Shown: piece after piece, positions 18,738 to 27,823 of the stretch | Layout of the letters: each line of letters starts with the position of its first letter | How positions within the stretch are numbered: the stretch's first letter is position 1 | Source: Jiangella gansuensis DSM 44835 | GTDB taxonomy: Bacteria; Actinomycetota; Actinomycetes; Jiangellales; Jiangellaceae | DNA length: 64,000 nucleotides | Direction: 5' to 3' | Assembly: GCF_000515395.1 (NCBI RefSeq) | Contig: NZ_KI911782.1 | Location: forward strand, 4,458,697 to 4,522,696 | Made by a program: the position numbers and the translations under genes | Notes under the pieces: model-generated | The model's database searches: none | The model's input: the letters and a program-made list of their open reading frames with translations, nothing else | Told to the model about the DNA's origin: nothing

Positions 18738-18810
18738 CCCTCATTCGCGGCCCCGGGGTCCGCCGCCGCGCGGTGACCCGCACCGAGCCCGCAACAGCTG
18801 CCGGGGTCGG

Positions 18811-19401
18811 TCAGACCGGCTCGCGCCACATGCACCACAACGGGGGCCCGTCGGGGAGCCGGATCACCTTGGTGACCGCGAAGCCGTGCCGCTCGTACAG
18901 CGAACGGTTGCGCTCCGAGGTGGCCTCCAGATAGGCGGGTACGCCGTCGTGGTCACACCAGGTCAGGACCGAGCGCAGCAGCGCCGTGCCGAGGCCCTGG
19001 GATTGCCAGGCGTCCCGGGTGCCGAGGAGGAAGAGGTACTGGTGCTCCTTGTGGGTCGGGTGGTGCTCGTCGAGCAGGCCCATCAGCGTCAGCAGGCGGT
19101 CGGCGTACTGCTCGGACGCCGTGCCGAGGTCGCCCGCCATCCGTTCCGCGTCGATCTCGGCGGCCGGCGGGACCCAGACCGAGGCCGCCGCGCCTTCGAG
19201 CGCGGTCTCCACCCCGCCGTGGGGGATCGCCGCTTCGAGAATCACGCGGAACGCCGTCGGCAGGATCCGTGCTCGCGCCGCCACGTCCGGGTAGCACCAC
19301 GAGAGAACCGGATCGGACTGGAACGCCTCGGCGAGGGTTGCCGCGAGGGTGTCGGTGTCGGCTGGGCCGGCGCTGCGTGCCGTGATGGTCTGGGTGCTCA
19401 T
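18811..19401 (-). CDS. GNAT-family N-acetyltransferase
   Basis: A 196-residue GNAT protein: substrate-binding N-half (AEAFQSDPVLSWCYPD) and the acetyl-CoA loop HQYLFLLGTRDAWQSQGLGT with the Q/GxGxG/A variant QSQGLGT, ending with YLEATSERNRSLYERHGF typical of the family. Start ATG 19401 is nine bases from GAGGAG; the ATG at 19410 is too close to it. It is convergent with acdS and upstream of nothing in operon. Substrate unknown. Confidence 0.85.
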   Translation of the reverse strand: MSTQTITARSAGPADTDTLAATLAEAFQSDPVLSWCYPDVAARARILPTAFRVILEAAIPHGGVETALEGAAASVWVPPAAEIDAERMAGDLGTASEQYADRLLTLMGLLDEHHPTHKEHQYLFLLGTRDAWQSQGLGTALLRSVLTWCDHDGVPAYLEATSERNRSLYERHGFAVTKVIRLPDGPPLWCMWREPV

Positions 19402-19551
19402 CGCTGTCATCTCCTCTTCGGTGCTGCCCGAACGGGCTCTCGACCCCCAGGCTGCGCCGTCGGACGCGGCGGCCGCGTCGCAGGATGACACCAATCTCCG
19501 GGTCCGGAACGGATGGCGTGTTCCCGCCAGCAGACTCGGGTCCGCCGAGGC

Positions 19552-21117
19552 TCACACGTTGTCGATCAGCCCGTCCCGCAGGGCGAGGGCGACCGCGGCG
19601 GACCGCGACCCGGCGCCGAGCTTGCCCAGGATGTTCGTCATGTGGCGGTTCACCGTGTGCTCGCTGACCACCAGCGCGCTGGCGACGTCGCGGTTGGTCA
19701 GGCCACGGGCGATCAGGCCGAGCACTTCACGCTCTCGGGGCGTCAGCGGCGACCGAGCTCCTGACGGTTCGGTACCGGCAGGCTCGGGCGCGCGGCCGTG
19801 CAAGCCGCTCAAGAGTGCGTCGGCACGCGCCTGATGATGGTCGGCGTCCGCCGGCCGCCCGTCCCGGTCGAGCACCCGGGCCAGTGCCATCAGGGCGCGG
19901 GCCTCGTCCCACGGTGCGCCGACCCGGTGGAAGAGCCGGGCCGCGTCCTCGAATGCGATCCGTGCCTCGCCGAGGTCCGCGGCCGCCTCCGCTACGAAGC
20001 CGGCCGCCCATGCGACCGAGGCCCGGCTGGGATCCGTGCCGAGGCGCTCGGAGACCGCGGTCAGCTCGGCCAGCGCAGCCCGCGCGGCCACCAGATCTCC
20101 CTCTGCCGCGGCCGCCCGGGCCAGAAGCTCCAGTCCGGCGGCCCGCGGAGTCGCCGGTCCGGAGGCGGCGTCGCGGAGGTACTCCTCGGCTCGGTCCCGG
20201 GCGGCCCGGACCTCCCCGGCGTCCAGGTGCAGCTCGCCGACGCCCAGGATCGAGAGCGGGTGTGCCGGCGCCTCCTCGAAGAGCCGCAGTGCCTCCTCGG
20301 CCCGAGCCTGACGACGTCGCAGCTCACCCAACCGGACACCGACGTCCGCAACCGCCGGGGGCCTCAGCTCGACGAGCGCTCGCATCGCCTCGGTCAGTTG
20401 GGTCTCGGCCGCATCCCAGGCACCCTGCCAGACCAGCACGCTGGCGTAGTGCGCACGACAGGTGTGCTGGAGCGCGCCGAATCTCCGCGTAGCCCACTCC
20501 TCGATGCTCCGGCACCACTGGACTGCTCGCTCGTAGTCACGGACCTGCTCACAGCCATAGATGAGGTAGCAGCAGCACCAGCCGGCCGCCCACGTTTGGT
20601 CCAGCTCGTCCGCAAGCGCGGCCGAGGCGGCCTCCTCGAGCCTCCGGCTGCCCTCGTCGACGTGCCCGGCGAAGACCTGCGCGAGCCCGATCGTGGCGGT
20701 CGCCAGGGACTCGAGGTCGAAGTGGCCGAGGCGGCGTGCCAGGGCCAGCGCCTCCGAACCGTCCGCGATCGCAGTGTCGGTATCGCCGATGTACATCACC
20801 TTCTCGGCCTCGTGGATCAACAGCAGGCCGTACTCGAGGGTTTCCTCTCGCCCATCCAGCAACCGACGCGCCCGGGCCAGCCACCCGCTGGCGACCGCCG
20901 TCTGTCCCCGGAAATCGACGGAGTCGGTGCCGAGCCAGCACGCCATCCGAGCCGCGCCGAGGTCGTCGCCGGCAGCGCGGTAGGCCCGGTACGCACGTTC
21001 TCTGGCCTCGAATAGGGCCTCGACGTCGTTGCGCCACCAGGCTTCCCAGCTCAGGGCCTCGAATGCCTCCGGGGAGGCCGATATGGCACTCGAGGACGGG
21101 GCCACCAGCGGCTCCAT
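19552..21117 (-). CDS. LuxR-type regulator with TPR-like sensor region
   Basis: A 521-residue protein. Residues about 20-450 are helical repeats of the tetratricopeptide kind (rows of A/L-rich helix pairs); the C-terminal 60 residues are a LuxR/GerE helix-turn-helix (LTPREREVLGLIARGLTNRD, then SEHTVNRHMTNILGKLGAGS). No ATPase domain is present, so it looks like the C-terminal half of a MalT/LAL regulator working alone. ATG 21117 has no ribosome site and may be leaderless. The VOC gene 117 bases upstream runs in the same direction, so the two may be co-transcribed. Ligand unknown. Confidence 0.8.
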   Translation of the reverse strand: MEPLVAPSSSAISASPEAFEALSWEAWWRNDVEALFEARERAYRAYRAAGDDLGAARMACWLGTDSVDFRGQTAVASGWLARARRLLDGREETLEYGLLLIHEAEKVMYIGDTDTAIADGSEALALARRLGHFDLESLATATIGLAQVFAGHVDEGSRRLEEAASAALADELDQTWAAGWCCCYLIYGCEQVRDYERAVQWCRSIEEWATRRFGALQHTCRAHYASVLVWQGAWDAAETQLTEAMRALVELRPPAVADVGVRLGELRRRQARAEEALRLFEEAPAHPLSILGVGELHLDAGEVRAARDRAEEYLRDAASGPATPRAAGLELLARAAAAEGDLVAARAALAELTAVSERLGTDPSRASVAWAAGFVAEAAADLGEARIAFEDAARLFHRVGAPWDEARALMALARVLDRDGRPADADHHQARADALLSGLHGRAPEPAGTEPSGARSPLTPREREVLGLIARGLTNRDVASALVVSEHTVNRHMTNILGKLGAGSRSAAVALALRDGLIDNV

Positions 21118-21234
21118 GAGGCCATTGTGCACCCGATGGCGGACGCTGGTCGGCGTCGTGGACCACGATCTCGCCGCTGCCGAGGGGTGACAGGCCGCGG
21201 TGCCGCGCCGCATGGCCCGGCCGAGTGACGCGCG

Positions 21235-21675
21235 TCAGCCGATGTGCTCGAACAGGGACACGATGATCCCTTCGGGCCCGCGCACGTAGGCCATCCGGAC
21301 ACTGCCCTCGTACTCGCCGACGCCACCCACGAGGCCGTACCCGTCCGCAGCTACAGCCTCGATGGCTGCGTTGAGGTCGCCGACCTCGAAGGAGACGTTG
21401 CGCAGGCCCAGCTCGTTGGCCATCGCCGCGGGCGATCCGGGGACGTGATCGGGCGTGAGGAAGCTCGAGAGCTCCAGCCGGGTTCCACCGGCGGGCAACC
21501 GCAGCATCGCGATCTTGCAGTGCGCGCCAGGGATGCCGCAGACGGTCTCCACGAACTCGCCCTCTACGGATCCGGTGCCCTCGACCTCGAAACCCAGCCC
21601 GACGAAGAACGCCGTCGCCGTCTCCAGGTCCGCAACGGTGATGCCGACGTGGTCGAAGCGTTGTACATGTGTCAT
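21235..21675 (-). CDS. VOC (glyoxalase/bleomycin-resistance) family protein, copy 1
   Basis: A 146-residue two-module VOC protein: RFDHVGITVADLETATAFFV opens the first beta-alpha-beta-beta-beta unit and NVSFEVGDLNAAIEAV the second; the metal ligands would be H9 and the glutamates of RLELSSF and GIIVSLFE. ATG 21675 is about nine bases after GAAGG. By ungapped by-eye alignment it differs from the VOC protein at 25744 at 23 of 146 positions. It precedes the LuxR gene at 21117 on the same strand. Reaction unknown; isomerase, lyase or sequestration are all possible. Confidence 0.83.
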   Translation of the reverse strand: MTHVQRFDHVGITVADLETATAFFVGLGFEVEGTGSVEGEFVETVCGIPGAHCKIAMLRLPAGGTRLELSSFLTPDHVPGSPAAMANELGLRNVSFEVGDLNAAIEAVAADGYGLVGGVGEYEGSVRMAYVRGPEGIIVSLFEHIG

Positions 21676-21837
21676 GCGATCCATCCTTCACTGGTGATCT
21701 GGTCGCTTCGATCCTGGGACGGAGCCAAGGCCGGGATCTCGACATGTTCCAGCCGCAACCTCGTGGTACTCCCCTAGATTGCTGCCAACGCGCATACCTG
21801 GCCGCCAGCGGTCGCTGCGTTCCCTGACGAAGGGTCG

Positions 21838-24540
21838 TCACGGTGCCTTCGGCGGGACGGCAAATCGCGCGGCGATGAGCTGGAGTGTGGAGGTGCGCTC
21901 GAACTCGGCGCCGACCTCGGCATATATGGCCGCCGCGGTCTCCAGGTCCTCATGGCGTCCGAGGAGGCGGCCTCGGGCACGGGCGAGAGTCGCGGCGGCC
22001 CACCTGTTCTCTGCGGCGTACGGCTCGGCCGCGTAGATCCGTTCCTCGGCGTCCGCAAGCCCGGCGGCGACGGCCAGCTCGGCACCGGTGGCGCGCGCGT
22101 ATCCGTCCGACCGGTGCGCCCAGCCGGGCGGTGCCGCGAAAGCAGCGTCGACCAGGCGTGGAGCCGCTGCGAGGTCGCCGGTGTGCAGAGCGATCCTCGC
22201 GCGCACGAACGCTGCGCGGACCGTCATCCAATCGGTCGGTGCGAGGTCGGCCATGGCCACCATCGACGTTCGCTCGAGCCACACGCCGTCCTCGCCGTCG
22301 TCGGCGAGGCCGTGCGCCAGGGCGACGAGATTGAACGCGGGCGCCAGCCAGCGCCGGTCGATGCCATCGCGTCTCCAGGCGTCCCACAGCTCGGCGCCTT
22401 GGTCGATGGCCGCGGCGAACCGGCCGGTGAGCGTGTGGACGGCGATGCGTCGCGGGATGGCGATGTACGGGTTCGAGGTGGGATCCTCCACCTCGGCGCG
22501 GTCGAGGAACTCGCTCGCGAGGTCCAGCTCGCCGGTGGAGATGGCCAGGTTGATCGCGACCTGGAACGTGTCCGAGATCTCGGTGGCGGCCGCCGGGCGA
22601 TGCCGTGGCAGGCTCCTGAGCAGGCTGAGCCGCTCACCGGCGATCTCGAGTGCGTCGTGCAGGTGGCCCTGCTCGATGAGGGTCGCACTCAGGACGTCCA
22701 GTGCACGGAGCGTGACGATCGGGTCACCCGCGTCGCGTGCTCTGGCCACGGCGGTGCCGGCCGGATCGGTCCGGAGGAGGCCGCCTTCGTGCCAGGCGCG
22801 CGCAGTGGCGACGAGTGCCGTGACGACCGGATCGTCCGGGTCCGCCTCACGCTGCGCCGCGTCCAGGAGTTCCGATCGGTGTTCCGGCGCACCGGCCGAC
22901 CGGTACTCGTATCCGAACCGGACTCGGGTCTCGACGGCGGCCGCCCATGCGGCGGCCGCGTCGTTGCCGTGGTCACCGGCCCGGCGGGCGGCGAGCATGA
23001 GCAGGTCGACGCCGGCCTGGACGTCCGAACCGGCGATCGCGACCTCGGCCGCATCGCGGAGGTCGTCGAAGGCCTCCCCGTCGTCCGCGGTCCGGGTGGC
23101 CGCGGCGAGATACAGCTCGCGAGCCTCGCGGACGTAACCGCGGGCGAACATCAGATGCGCCAACGTCCGCGCCAACTCACGGCCCGCGGGATCGGGCGCG
23201 GCCGGCGACCGCGCGAACGCCTCTCGCAGGTCGTCGACCACAGCGTCGAACTCGGTCAGCCAGCTACCATCCAAGGCCTTCTCGAGCCTCGTTGCGGTGG
23301 CGATCGCCCAGCTCAGGTGCCGCGCGACCAGGTCGGACCGCTCCACACCGCCGGTCTTGGTGTCGGCAAAGGCGCGGACGGTCTCCAGCAGTCGCCAGCG
23401 GGTGGTTCCCGTCGTTGTCGCCCGCACGACGAGGCTGCTGTCGACGAGGCGTCCGAGCAGGTCCGCCGCGGCCGCGGTGTCCGGTGCACCCGTGACCCAC
23501 GCGACGGATGCGAGGTCGAAGCTGCCCGCGAACACGGACAACCCTCGCAGCATCGACCGCTCCGCGTCGTCCAGGAGGTCGTAGCTCCAGCCCATGACGG
23601 TGTTCAACGACGTGTGACGCGGTGGTACGCCTCGAGCGCCGTTCACCAGGCGGACGTGGTCGCTGATGGCAGCGCGGAGCCCGTCCTGACCCAAGGACGA
23701 TGCCCGCGCCGCGGCGATCTCGATCGCCAGCGGCATCCCGTCGAGGTGATCGCAGATGTCCGCGACCACCTCGCGGTCGAGTTCCAGGTCAGGATCCCCT
23801 GCGCGAGCGCGGTCGAGGAACAGGCGTACGCCGTCGGGATCGGTGGGCAGTGGGCCCAGGCGCACCAGCCGTTCATCTGGTAGTCGGAGCCGCTCACGGG
23901 AGGTGGCGAGCACGACGAGGTGCGGGCATCTGTCGAGTAGCGTCCCGAGGAGAGAGCCGACCTCGTCGACGACGTGCTCGCAGTTGTCCAGCATGAGCAG
24001 GAACCTGCCCGTCCCCAGGTGTCCTGCGATCGTGCCGCTCACCTCCTGGTCCGGCAGCTCGGAAACCCCGAGGACGCTCGCCACCGCCTCCGCCACGAGA
24101 CCGGGCCGCACCGGAACGAGGTCCACGAACGCGGCACCTGCGGGAAAGCCCCGCGCGCTTTCGGCGGCCACCACCGTCGCCAGGCGGGTCTTGCCCATCC
24201 CGCCGGGCCCGACCACGCTGACCAGTCGGTGGTCGTCGAGAGCGCCGACGATCGCCGCTCGATCCGGCTGGCGGCCGACGAAGGTGCTTCGCCCGCGGGG
24301 AAGCCCGGCCACTTGTCCGGGCCCGCCGCCGGGAACGGACGCCTGCGGCCCGGCCAATGCCCCCAGTTCGCGCCGGTCGCTCGCGCCGAGCTTGCGGAGC
24401 AGGGATGACACGTGGTTCTCGACCGTCCGCACGGAGATGTGCAGGACATGCGCGATCTGGGCGTTCGACCGGCCAGCCGACAGTTGGCCGAGTACCTCGG
24501 CTTCACGATCCGTGACCGAGGGCAAGGACGACCGATCCAT
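21838..24540 (-). CDS. large LuxR-type regulator, N-terminal HTH plus AAA/NB-ARC ATPase
   Basis: A 900-residue signal-transduction ATPase. Unusually, the LuxR helix-turn-helix is at the N-terminus (residues about 8-58: VTDREAEVLGQLSAGRSNAQ, SVRTVENHVSSLLRKLGA). The ATPase follows with Walker A GPGGMGKTRLA (111-121), Walker B FLLMLDNCEH (about 185-194) and sensor motif LVVLATSRERL. The C-terminal 450 residues are helical TPR-like repeats. This is the architecture of BTAD-less AfsR/SARP-like regulators of actinobacteria. ATG 24540 lacks a ribosome site. It is divergent from the operon starting at 24666 and is its likely activator. Confidence 0.82.
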   Translation of the reverse strand: MDRSSLPSVTDREAEVLGQLSAGRSNAQIAHVLHISVRTVENHVSSLLRKLGASDRRELGALAGPQASVPGGGPGQVAGLPRGRSTFVGRQPDRAAIVGALDDHRLVSVVGPGGMGKTRLATVVAAESARGFPAGAAFVDLVPVRPGLVAEAVASVLGVSELPDQEVSGTIAGHLGTGRFLLMLDNCEHVVDEVGSLLGTLLDRCPHLVVLATSRERLRLPDERLVRLGPLPTDPDGVRLFLDRARAGDPDLELDREVVADICDHLDGMPLAIEIAAARASSLGQDGLRAAISDHVRLVNGARGVPPRHTSLNTVMGWSYDLLDDAERSMLRGLSVFAGSFDLASVAWVTGAPDTAAAADLLGRLVDSSLVVRATTTGTTRWRLLETVRAFADTKTGGVERSDLVARHLSWAIATATRLEKALDGSWLTEFDAVVDDLREAFARSPAAPDPAGRELARTLAHLMFARGYVREARELYLAAATRTADDGEAFDDLRDAAEVAIAGSDVQAGVDLLMLAARRAGDHGNDAAAAWAAAVETRVRFGYEYRSAGAPEHRSELLDAAQREADPDDPVVTALVATARAWHEGGLLRTDPAGTAVARARDAGDPIVTLRALDVLSATLIEQGHLHDALEIAGERLSLLRSLPRHRPAAATEISDTFQVAINLAISTGELDLASEFLDRAEVEDPTSNPYIAIPRRIAVHTLTGRFAAAIDQGAELWDAWRRDGIDRRWLAPAFNLVALAHGLADDGEDGVWLERTSMVAMADLAPTDWMTVRAAFVRARIALHTGDLAAAPRLVDAAFAAPPGWAHRSDGYARATGAELAVAAGLADAEERIYAAEPYAAENRWAAATLARARGRLLGRHEDLETAAAIYAEVGAEFERTSTLQLIAARFAVPPKAP

Positions 24541-24665
24541 GCCAGAAGGAAACCACGTCCGGGCACAGGTGGCGGGTGCGTGGTCGTTGAGTGGTGCCCA
24601 CTGATGCGCTCGGGAGCCGCGATCAGCAGATTGGAACCACGCACGCAGGCACAAGGAGGACCGTG

Positions 24666-25082
24666 ATGAGCCTGGTGATCGTGACAGCCCGGGTCCACGC
24701 GGACAACGTCGACGCGGTCGCCGTCGAGGCGCGCAGGACATTCGCGGCGATCGCCGCCGCGGCGCCGGACGCAGGGTATGCGGTCTGCAAGGGACCCGAC
24801 GGCACCTTCGTCGCCATCCTCGATGCGCCGGAGGGCAGCAATCCACTGCTCGCGATCCCGGCTTTCGTCGACTTCCAGGATGGCATCAGCGCCTGGGGAG
24901 CGGAGCCGCCCACGTCCGAGCTGTGGGAGGTGGTCGGCTCGTACCGCCTGTTCGAGCGCACCGCTGACTCAGCCGAGCCCGAACGGCTCACCGGCAGCCT
25001 GAGCCTCGAACGCCGGACGTCGAACTCTTCGGCAGCCGCCAATCGAAGGACGAATCAAGAGCACGACCCAAGGAGAGCCTGA
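24666..25082 (+). CDS. small protein with dimeric alpha/beta-barrel-like N-domain
   Basis: A 138-residue protein I do not recognise firmly. Residues 1-100 (LVIVTARVHADNVDAVAVEA, VCKGPDGTFVAILDAPEG, WEVVGSYRLFE) have the strand-helix pattern of small antibiotic-biosynthesis-monooxygenase/muconolactone-isomerase-like domains. The last 30 residues are polar and probably disordered. ATG 24666 follows AGGAGG at six bases, the strongest ribosome site in this region. It is the first gene of a rightward operon with the DHFR-like and VOC genes. Confidence 0.6.
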   Translation: MSLVIVTARVHADNVDAVAVEARRTFAAIAAAAPDAGYAVCKGPDGTFVAILDAPEGSNPLLAIPAFVDFQDGISAWGAEPPTSELWEVVGSYRLFERTADSAEPERLTGSLSLERRTSNSSAAANRRTNQEHDPRRA

Positions 25083-25084
25083 AC

Positions 25085-25660
25085 ATGACAGACAAGCGCA
25101 AGCTCATCGTCCAGCAGTGGGTGACCGTCGACAACGTCGCAGCCGAAGAGGACGGCGGGCTCAGCTTCGTGTCGGGTGAGCCTTTCTCCGAAACCGACAC
25201 CAGTCCTTTCAAGGCCGATCTCATGGGGTTCATCGGCTCCGTCGACACGATGATCCTCGGTGCGAACACCTACCACCAGGCCAAGGGCTACTGGCCCCAC
25301 GCCGACGAGCAAGGCGAGTACGGCGAGAAGCTCAACAACCTCACCAAGTTCGTCGCCTCCACGACCCTGGACGACGCGCCGTGGGGCGATTTCCCCGCGG
25401 CGACCGTCACCCGTGATCCCGCCGCCACCGTCCGTGAGCTGAAAGAGAAGAGCGGCAAGGACATCTGGCTGTGGGGGAGCTTGACGCTCATGCGTTCGCT
25501 GCTCGACGCCGGCCTTGTCGACGAAATCCGGATGCTGGTCTGCCCGGCCTCGCGTGGCAGGGGAACGCGCGTGTTCGAGGACCGGCGAGACCTCTCACTG
25601 CTCGAGGCCACCGCGTTTCGGAACGGCGTGGGACTCCTGCGCTACGAGATCAAGAACTGA
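25085..25660 (+). CDS. dihydrofolate reductase-family protein
   Basis: A 191-residue RibD_C/DHFR-fold protein. Recognisable parts are LIVQQWVTVDNVAAEEDGGL, MILGANTYHQAKGYWP, the nucleotide loop IWLWGSLTLMRSLLDAGLVD and RMLVCPASRGRGTRVF. ATG 25085 is two bases after the upstream stop and preceded by AGGAGAG, so translation is coupled. It sits with a VOC protein and a deazaflavin-type oxidoreductase, suggesting a small detoxification operon controlled by the divergent LuxR ATPase. Confidence 0.8.
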   Translation: MTDKRKLIVQQWVTVDNVAAEEDGGLSFVSGEPFSETDTSPFKADLMGFIGSVDTMILGANTYHQAKGYWPHADEQGEYGEKLNNLTKFVASTTLDDAPWGDFPAATVTRDPAATVRELKEKSGKDIWLWGSLTLMRSLLDAGLVDEIRMLVCPASRGRGTRVFEDRRDLSLLEATAFRNGVGLLRYEIKN

Positions 25661-25743
25661 ATGGCGTCCACACAGTCCACGATTCTGCCCGGCCGCAGCT
25701 CCGTGCCTGCACCGAATCAGACGAACGAACGTCGGAGGATCAC

Positions 25744-26184
25744 ATGCCGCACGTACAGCGTTTCGACCACATCGGCATCACCGTCGCGGACCTCGCCTCG
25801 GCGACCGCGTTCTTCGTCGGGCTGGGACTCGAAGTCGAAGGTACCGGAACTGTCGAGGGCGAGTTCGTGGAGACCGTCTGCGGCATCCCTGGCGCACGCT
25901 GTCAGATCACGATGCTGCGGCCTCCCGACGGAGGATCCCGGCTGGAGCTCTCGAGCTTCCTCACGCCCGACCATGTCCCCGGATCGCCCGCGGCGATGGC
26001 CAACGAGATTGGCCTGCGCAACGTGTCCTTCCAGGTCGCCGACCTCGAGGCGGCCGTCAACGCCGTGGCCGCGAATGGGTACGGACTCGTCGGCGGCATC
26101 GGCGACTATGAGAACAGCGTCCGGATGGCCTACGTGCGCGGGCCGGAAGGAATCATCGTGTCCCTGTTCGAGCAGATCGGCTGA
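25744..26184 (+). CDS. VOC family protein, copy 2
   Basis: A 146-residue VOC protein collinear without gaps with the copy at 21235-21675 (123 of 146 residues identical by eye). The metal-ligand positions H9, E in RLELSSF and E in VSLFEQ are all kept. ATG 25744 follows AACGTCGGAGGATCAC (GGAGG). The two copies bracket the large LuxR gene on opposite strands, an inverted duplication that spared function in both. Its operon mates are the DHFR-like gene upstream and the deazaflavin-type enzyme downstream. Confidence 0.83.
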   Translation: MPHVQRFDHIGITVADLASATAFFVGLGLEVEGTGTVEGEFVETVCGIPGARCQITMLRPPDGGSRLELSSFLTPDHVPGSPAAMANEIGLRNVSFQVADLEAAVNAVAANGYGLVGGIGDYENSVRMAYVRGPEGIIVSLFEQIG

Positions 26185-26305
26185 CGCGCGCGAGCAGCAC
26201 CACGTGCGTGGGCCCGTTGCCAATACGGGAACGACCAGACCGCTCCGTTCTGGATGCACGGGCGACCGGCGCCGCACACAACAACGAAACGGAAGGAATG
26301 CCTAT

Positions 26306-26752
26306 ATGGCCACCGCCGCGGATCTCGACCGCGCCACCGACTCACAGTGGGACTGGGTAGCGGAGCAGACCCGGACGTACCTCACCTCGGGCGGATCCGA
26401 GGGACACGAAGCGAACGGGGTGCGCATGCTCGTGCTCGTCACGACAGGACGCACCAGCGGACAGCCACGACGCACGTGCCTGATCTACGGCACCTCCGGG
26501 AACGACTTCGTCCTGGTCGCCTCCAAAGGCGGCGCCGACGAGGATCCGGATTGGTTCAAGAACCTCAAAGCAGACCCCAGCGTCGGGGTCCAGGTCGGTA
26601 CCCGCCGCTTCACCGGCCGCGCCCGACTGGCGTCCCCGGCCGAGCGCGAGGCCCTTTGGCCCCAGATGGTACGGATCTTTCCGCTGTACGAGGACTACTC
26701 CCACAAGACCGACCGGCAGATTCCGGTCGTCTTGCTCACGTCCCAAGACTGA
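26306..26752 (+). CDS. deazaflavin (F420)-dependent nitroreductase-family protein
   Basis: A 148-residue split-barrel protein of the Ddn group: MLVLVTTGRTSGQPRRTCLI, VASKGGADEDPDWFKNLKAD and VGTRRFTGRAR are the diagnostic segments that bind F420 in mycobacterial Ddn. Such enzymes reduce nitroaromatics or quinones with F420H2. ATG 26306 follows GGAAGGA. It is the last gene of the rightward operon from 24666. An F420-dependent LLM enzyme at 60936-61988 supports the presence of the cofactor in this organism. Confidence 0.85.
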   Translation: MATAADLDRATDSQWDWVAEQTRTYLTSGGSEGHEANGVRMLVLVTTGRTSGQPRRTCLIYGTSGNDFVLVASKGGADEDPDWFKNLKADPSVGVQVGTRRFTGRARLASPAEREALWPQMVRIFPLYEDYSHKTDRQIPVVLLTSQD

Positions 26753-26971
26753 ACCAACCCGTCGAAGCACGCCCGCGACCCACCTAGCGTTGTTCTCACC
26801 GTCCCCCGGGGTCGCGGTCGACCTCTTGGACGTGACTGCGGAAGGATTGCGATGGGCGGACCGAGCAGAACGAGCTGCAGGTAACGGATGGCGTGCGGAC
26901 CAACGGCCCGCCCCGTCCGGTGATCAAGGGATTCCGAGCATGGCGGTGATCGAGGACGTTCGGGCGCTGGG

Positions 26972-27106
26972 CGCTGGGTCCTCGCCGAGCTGGCGGCACT
27001 GGGCCCGACCGAGGCGCGCGAGCTGGTCGTCGACGCTTGGCGCATGGTCGTCCCCAAGAAGCTCTCCCGCGCCTACGACCTCACCCATCCGAACGGCCCG
27101 GGCTGA
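26972..27106 (+). pseudogene. 3' remnant of a MmcQ/YjbR-like gene
   Basis: Within the otherwise empty stretch 26753-27080 a 45-codon frame reads RWVLAELAALGP, ELVVDAWRMVVPKKLSRAYD and stops at 27106. The DAWRMVVPKxL pattern is the C-terminal helix of the MmcQ/YjbR DNA-binding-like family (about 115 residues when whole). The preceding codons show no relation, so only the tail survives. The rest of 26753-26971 shows nothing I can name. Confidence 0.5.
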
Positions 27107-27566
27107 GCCCATACTCCATGCGGCCTGCGGCCGGGTGTGCCGACATGGGTCCCCCTGGGTCCCATGGATTGATGCATCGGACGCCGAGGGGTTCGAAGTG
27201 CTTGGTGTTCCGCGTCGCGACGGTCATCTCGGCGGCCTGCGCGATTGCGGCGATGAGGGCGTCGTCGAACGGCGCGTGCTCGGGAACCCCGTAGGTGGCA
27301 AGGATCCGTGCGGCCGGCAGGTCGAATGGCAGTACGCGGTTCGTGAACGTGGGGAGCACATGCTCGTCGAACCACCGGCGCAAGATCTCTCCTTGTGCTG
27401 GGTCGGATCGCTCCTTCGCGACGATTCCGCGCTCGATCTCGGCGACGGTCGTAGCCGTCACGAACAGGTCGGCCACCGGAATAGCCGCCGCCCAGGCTTC
27501 CACCGACCGATTGCGCCCTCGGACGCGCAGCGCGGACACCACGCTGGTGTCCAAGACGTACCTCAC
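27081..27566 (-). CDS. PIN-domain toxin (FitB/VapC-like)
   Basis: A 161-residue PIN ribonuclease. Acidic residues are in place: D6 in YVLDTS, E43/E45 in TVAEIERG, D101 in APFDDALIA, with the closing ATRNTKHF segment. Cognate FitB proteins end shortly after this point; here about 25 extra residues ([16 protein letters not shown] onwards) run into the YjbR remnant, so the original stop was probably lost. Its start overlaps the antitoxin stop by ATGA. Role: growth-inhibiting RNase neutralised by the upstream antitoxin. Confidence 0.85.
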   Translation of the reverse strand: MRYVLDTSVVSALRVRGRNRSVEAWAAAIPVADLFVTATTVAEIERGIVAKERSDPAQGEILRRWFDEHVLPTFTNRVLPFDLPAARILATYGVPEHAPFDDALIAAIAQAAEMTVATRNTKHFEPLGVRCINPWDPGGPMSAHPAAGRMEYGLSPGRSDG

Positions 27567-27790
27567 AGCTCAGGGGTACGCGCCGTCAGGCCCAAGCGCC
27601 CCGGCTCGAACACGATGTCGGCGCCCTCGTCCATGCTCAGCAGGTCGACGATGGTGACGGGCTCACGCGCGAGGCTCTCGGCGAGAATCTCGCGCGCCTC
27701 TGCTTCGACGGACCGGTGATGCTGCTCGGCGCGCACGCGAAGCGCGGCCTTCGTACCGGCGGGAAGGTTGCGGATCAAGATCTGCTCCAT
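27563..27790 (-). CDS. FitA-like ribbon-helix-helix antitoxin
   Basis: A 75-residue antitoxin. Residues about 1-45 are the FitA Arc-type DNA-binding domain ([20 protein letters not shown], then [15 protein letters not shown]); the tail binds the PIN toxin. ATG 27790 is preceded by GGAGGTGG; the frame is open 21 bases further but lacks the domain. It overlaps the toxin by four bases, and the GATATC repeats just upstream are the likely autoregulatory site. Confidence 0.85.
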   Translation of the reverse strand: MEQILIRNLPAGTKAALRVRAEQHHRSVEAEAREILAESLAREPVTIVDLLSMDEGADIVFEPGRLGLTARTPEL

Positions 27791-27803
27791 GGTGACCACC
27801 TCC

Positions 27804-27823
27804 GATATCAATTCGACGATATC
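27804..27823. promoter_or_regulatory. GATATC-N8-GATATC, probable FitA operator
   Basis: Two GATATC hexamers 14 bases apart form an inverted repeat 14 bases upstream of the antitoxin start, next to its ribosome site. FitA-type antitoxins bind paired half-sites in their promoter; this placement fits, but binding is inferred. Confidence 0.5.

Noticed and set aside
22088-23137. Rightward Arg/Ser/Ala-rich open frames opposite the large LuxR ATPase
   Set aside because: Shadow frames; the leftward frame continues an intact ATPase/TPR protein.
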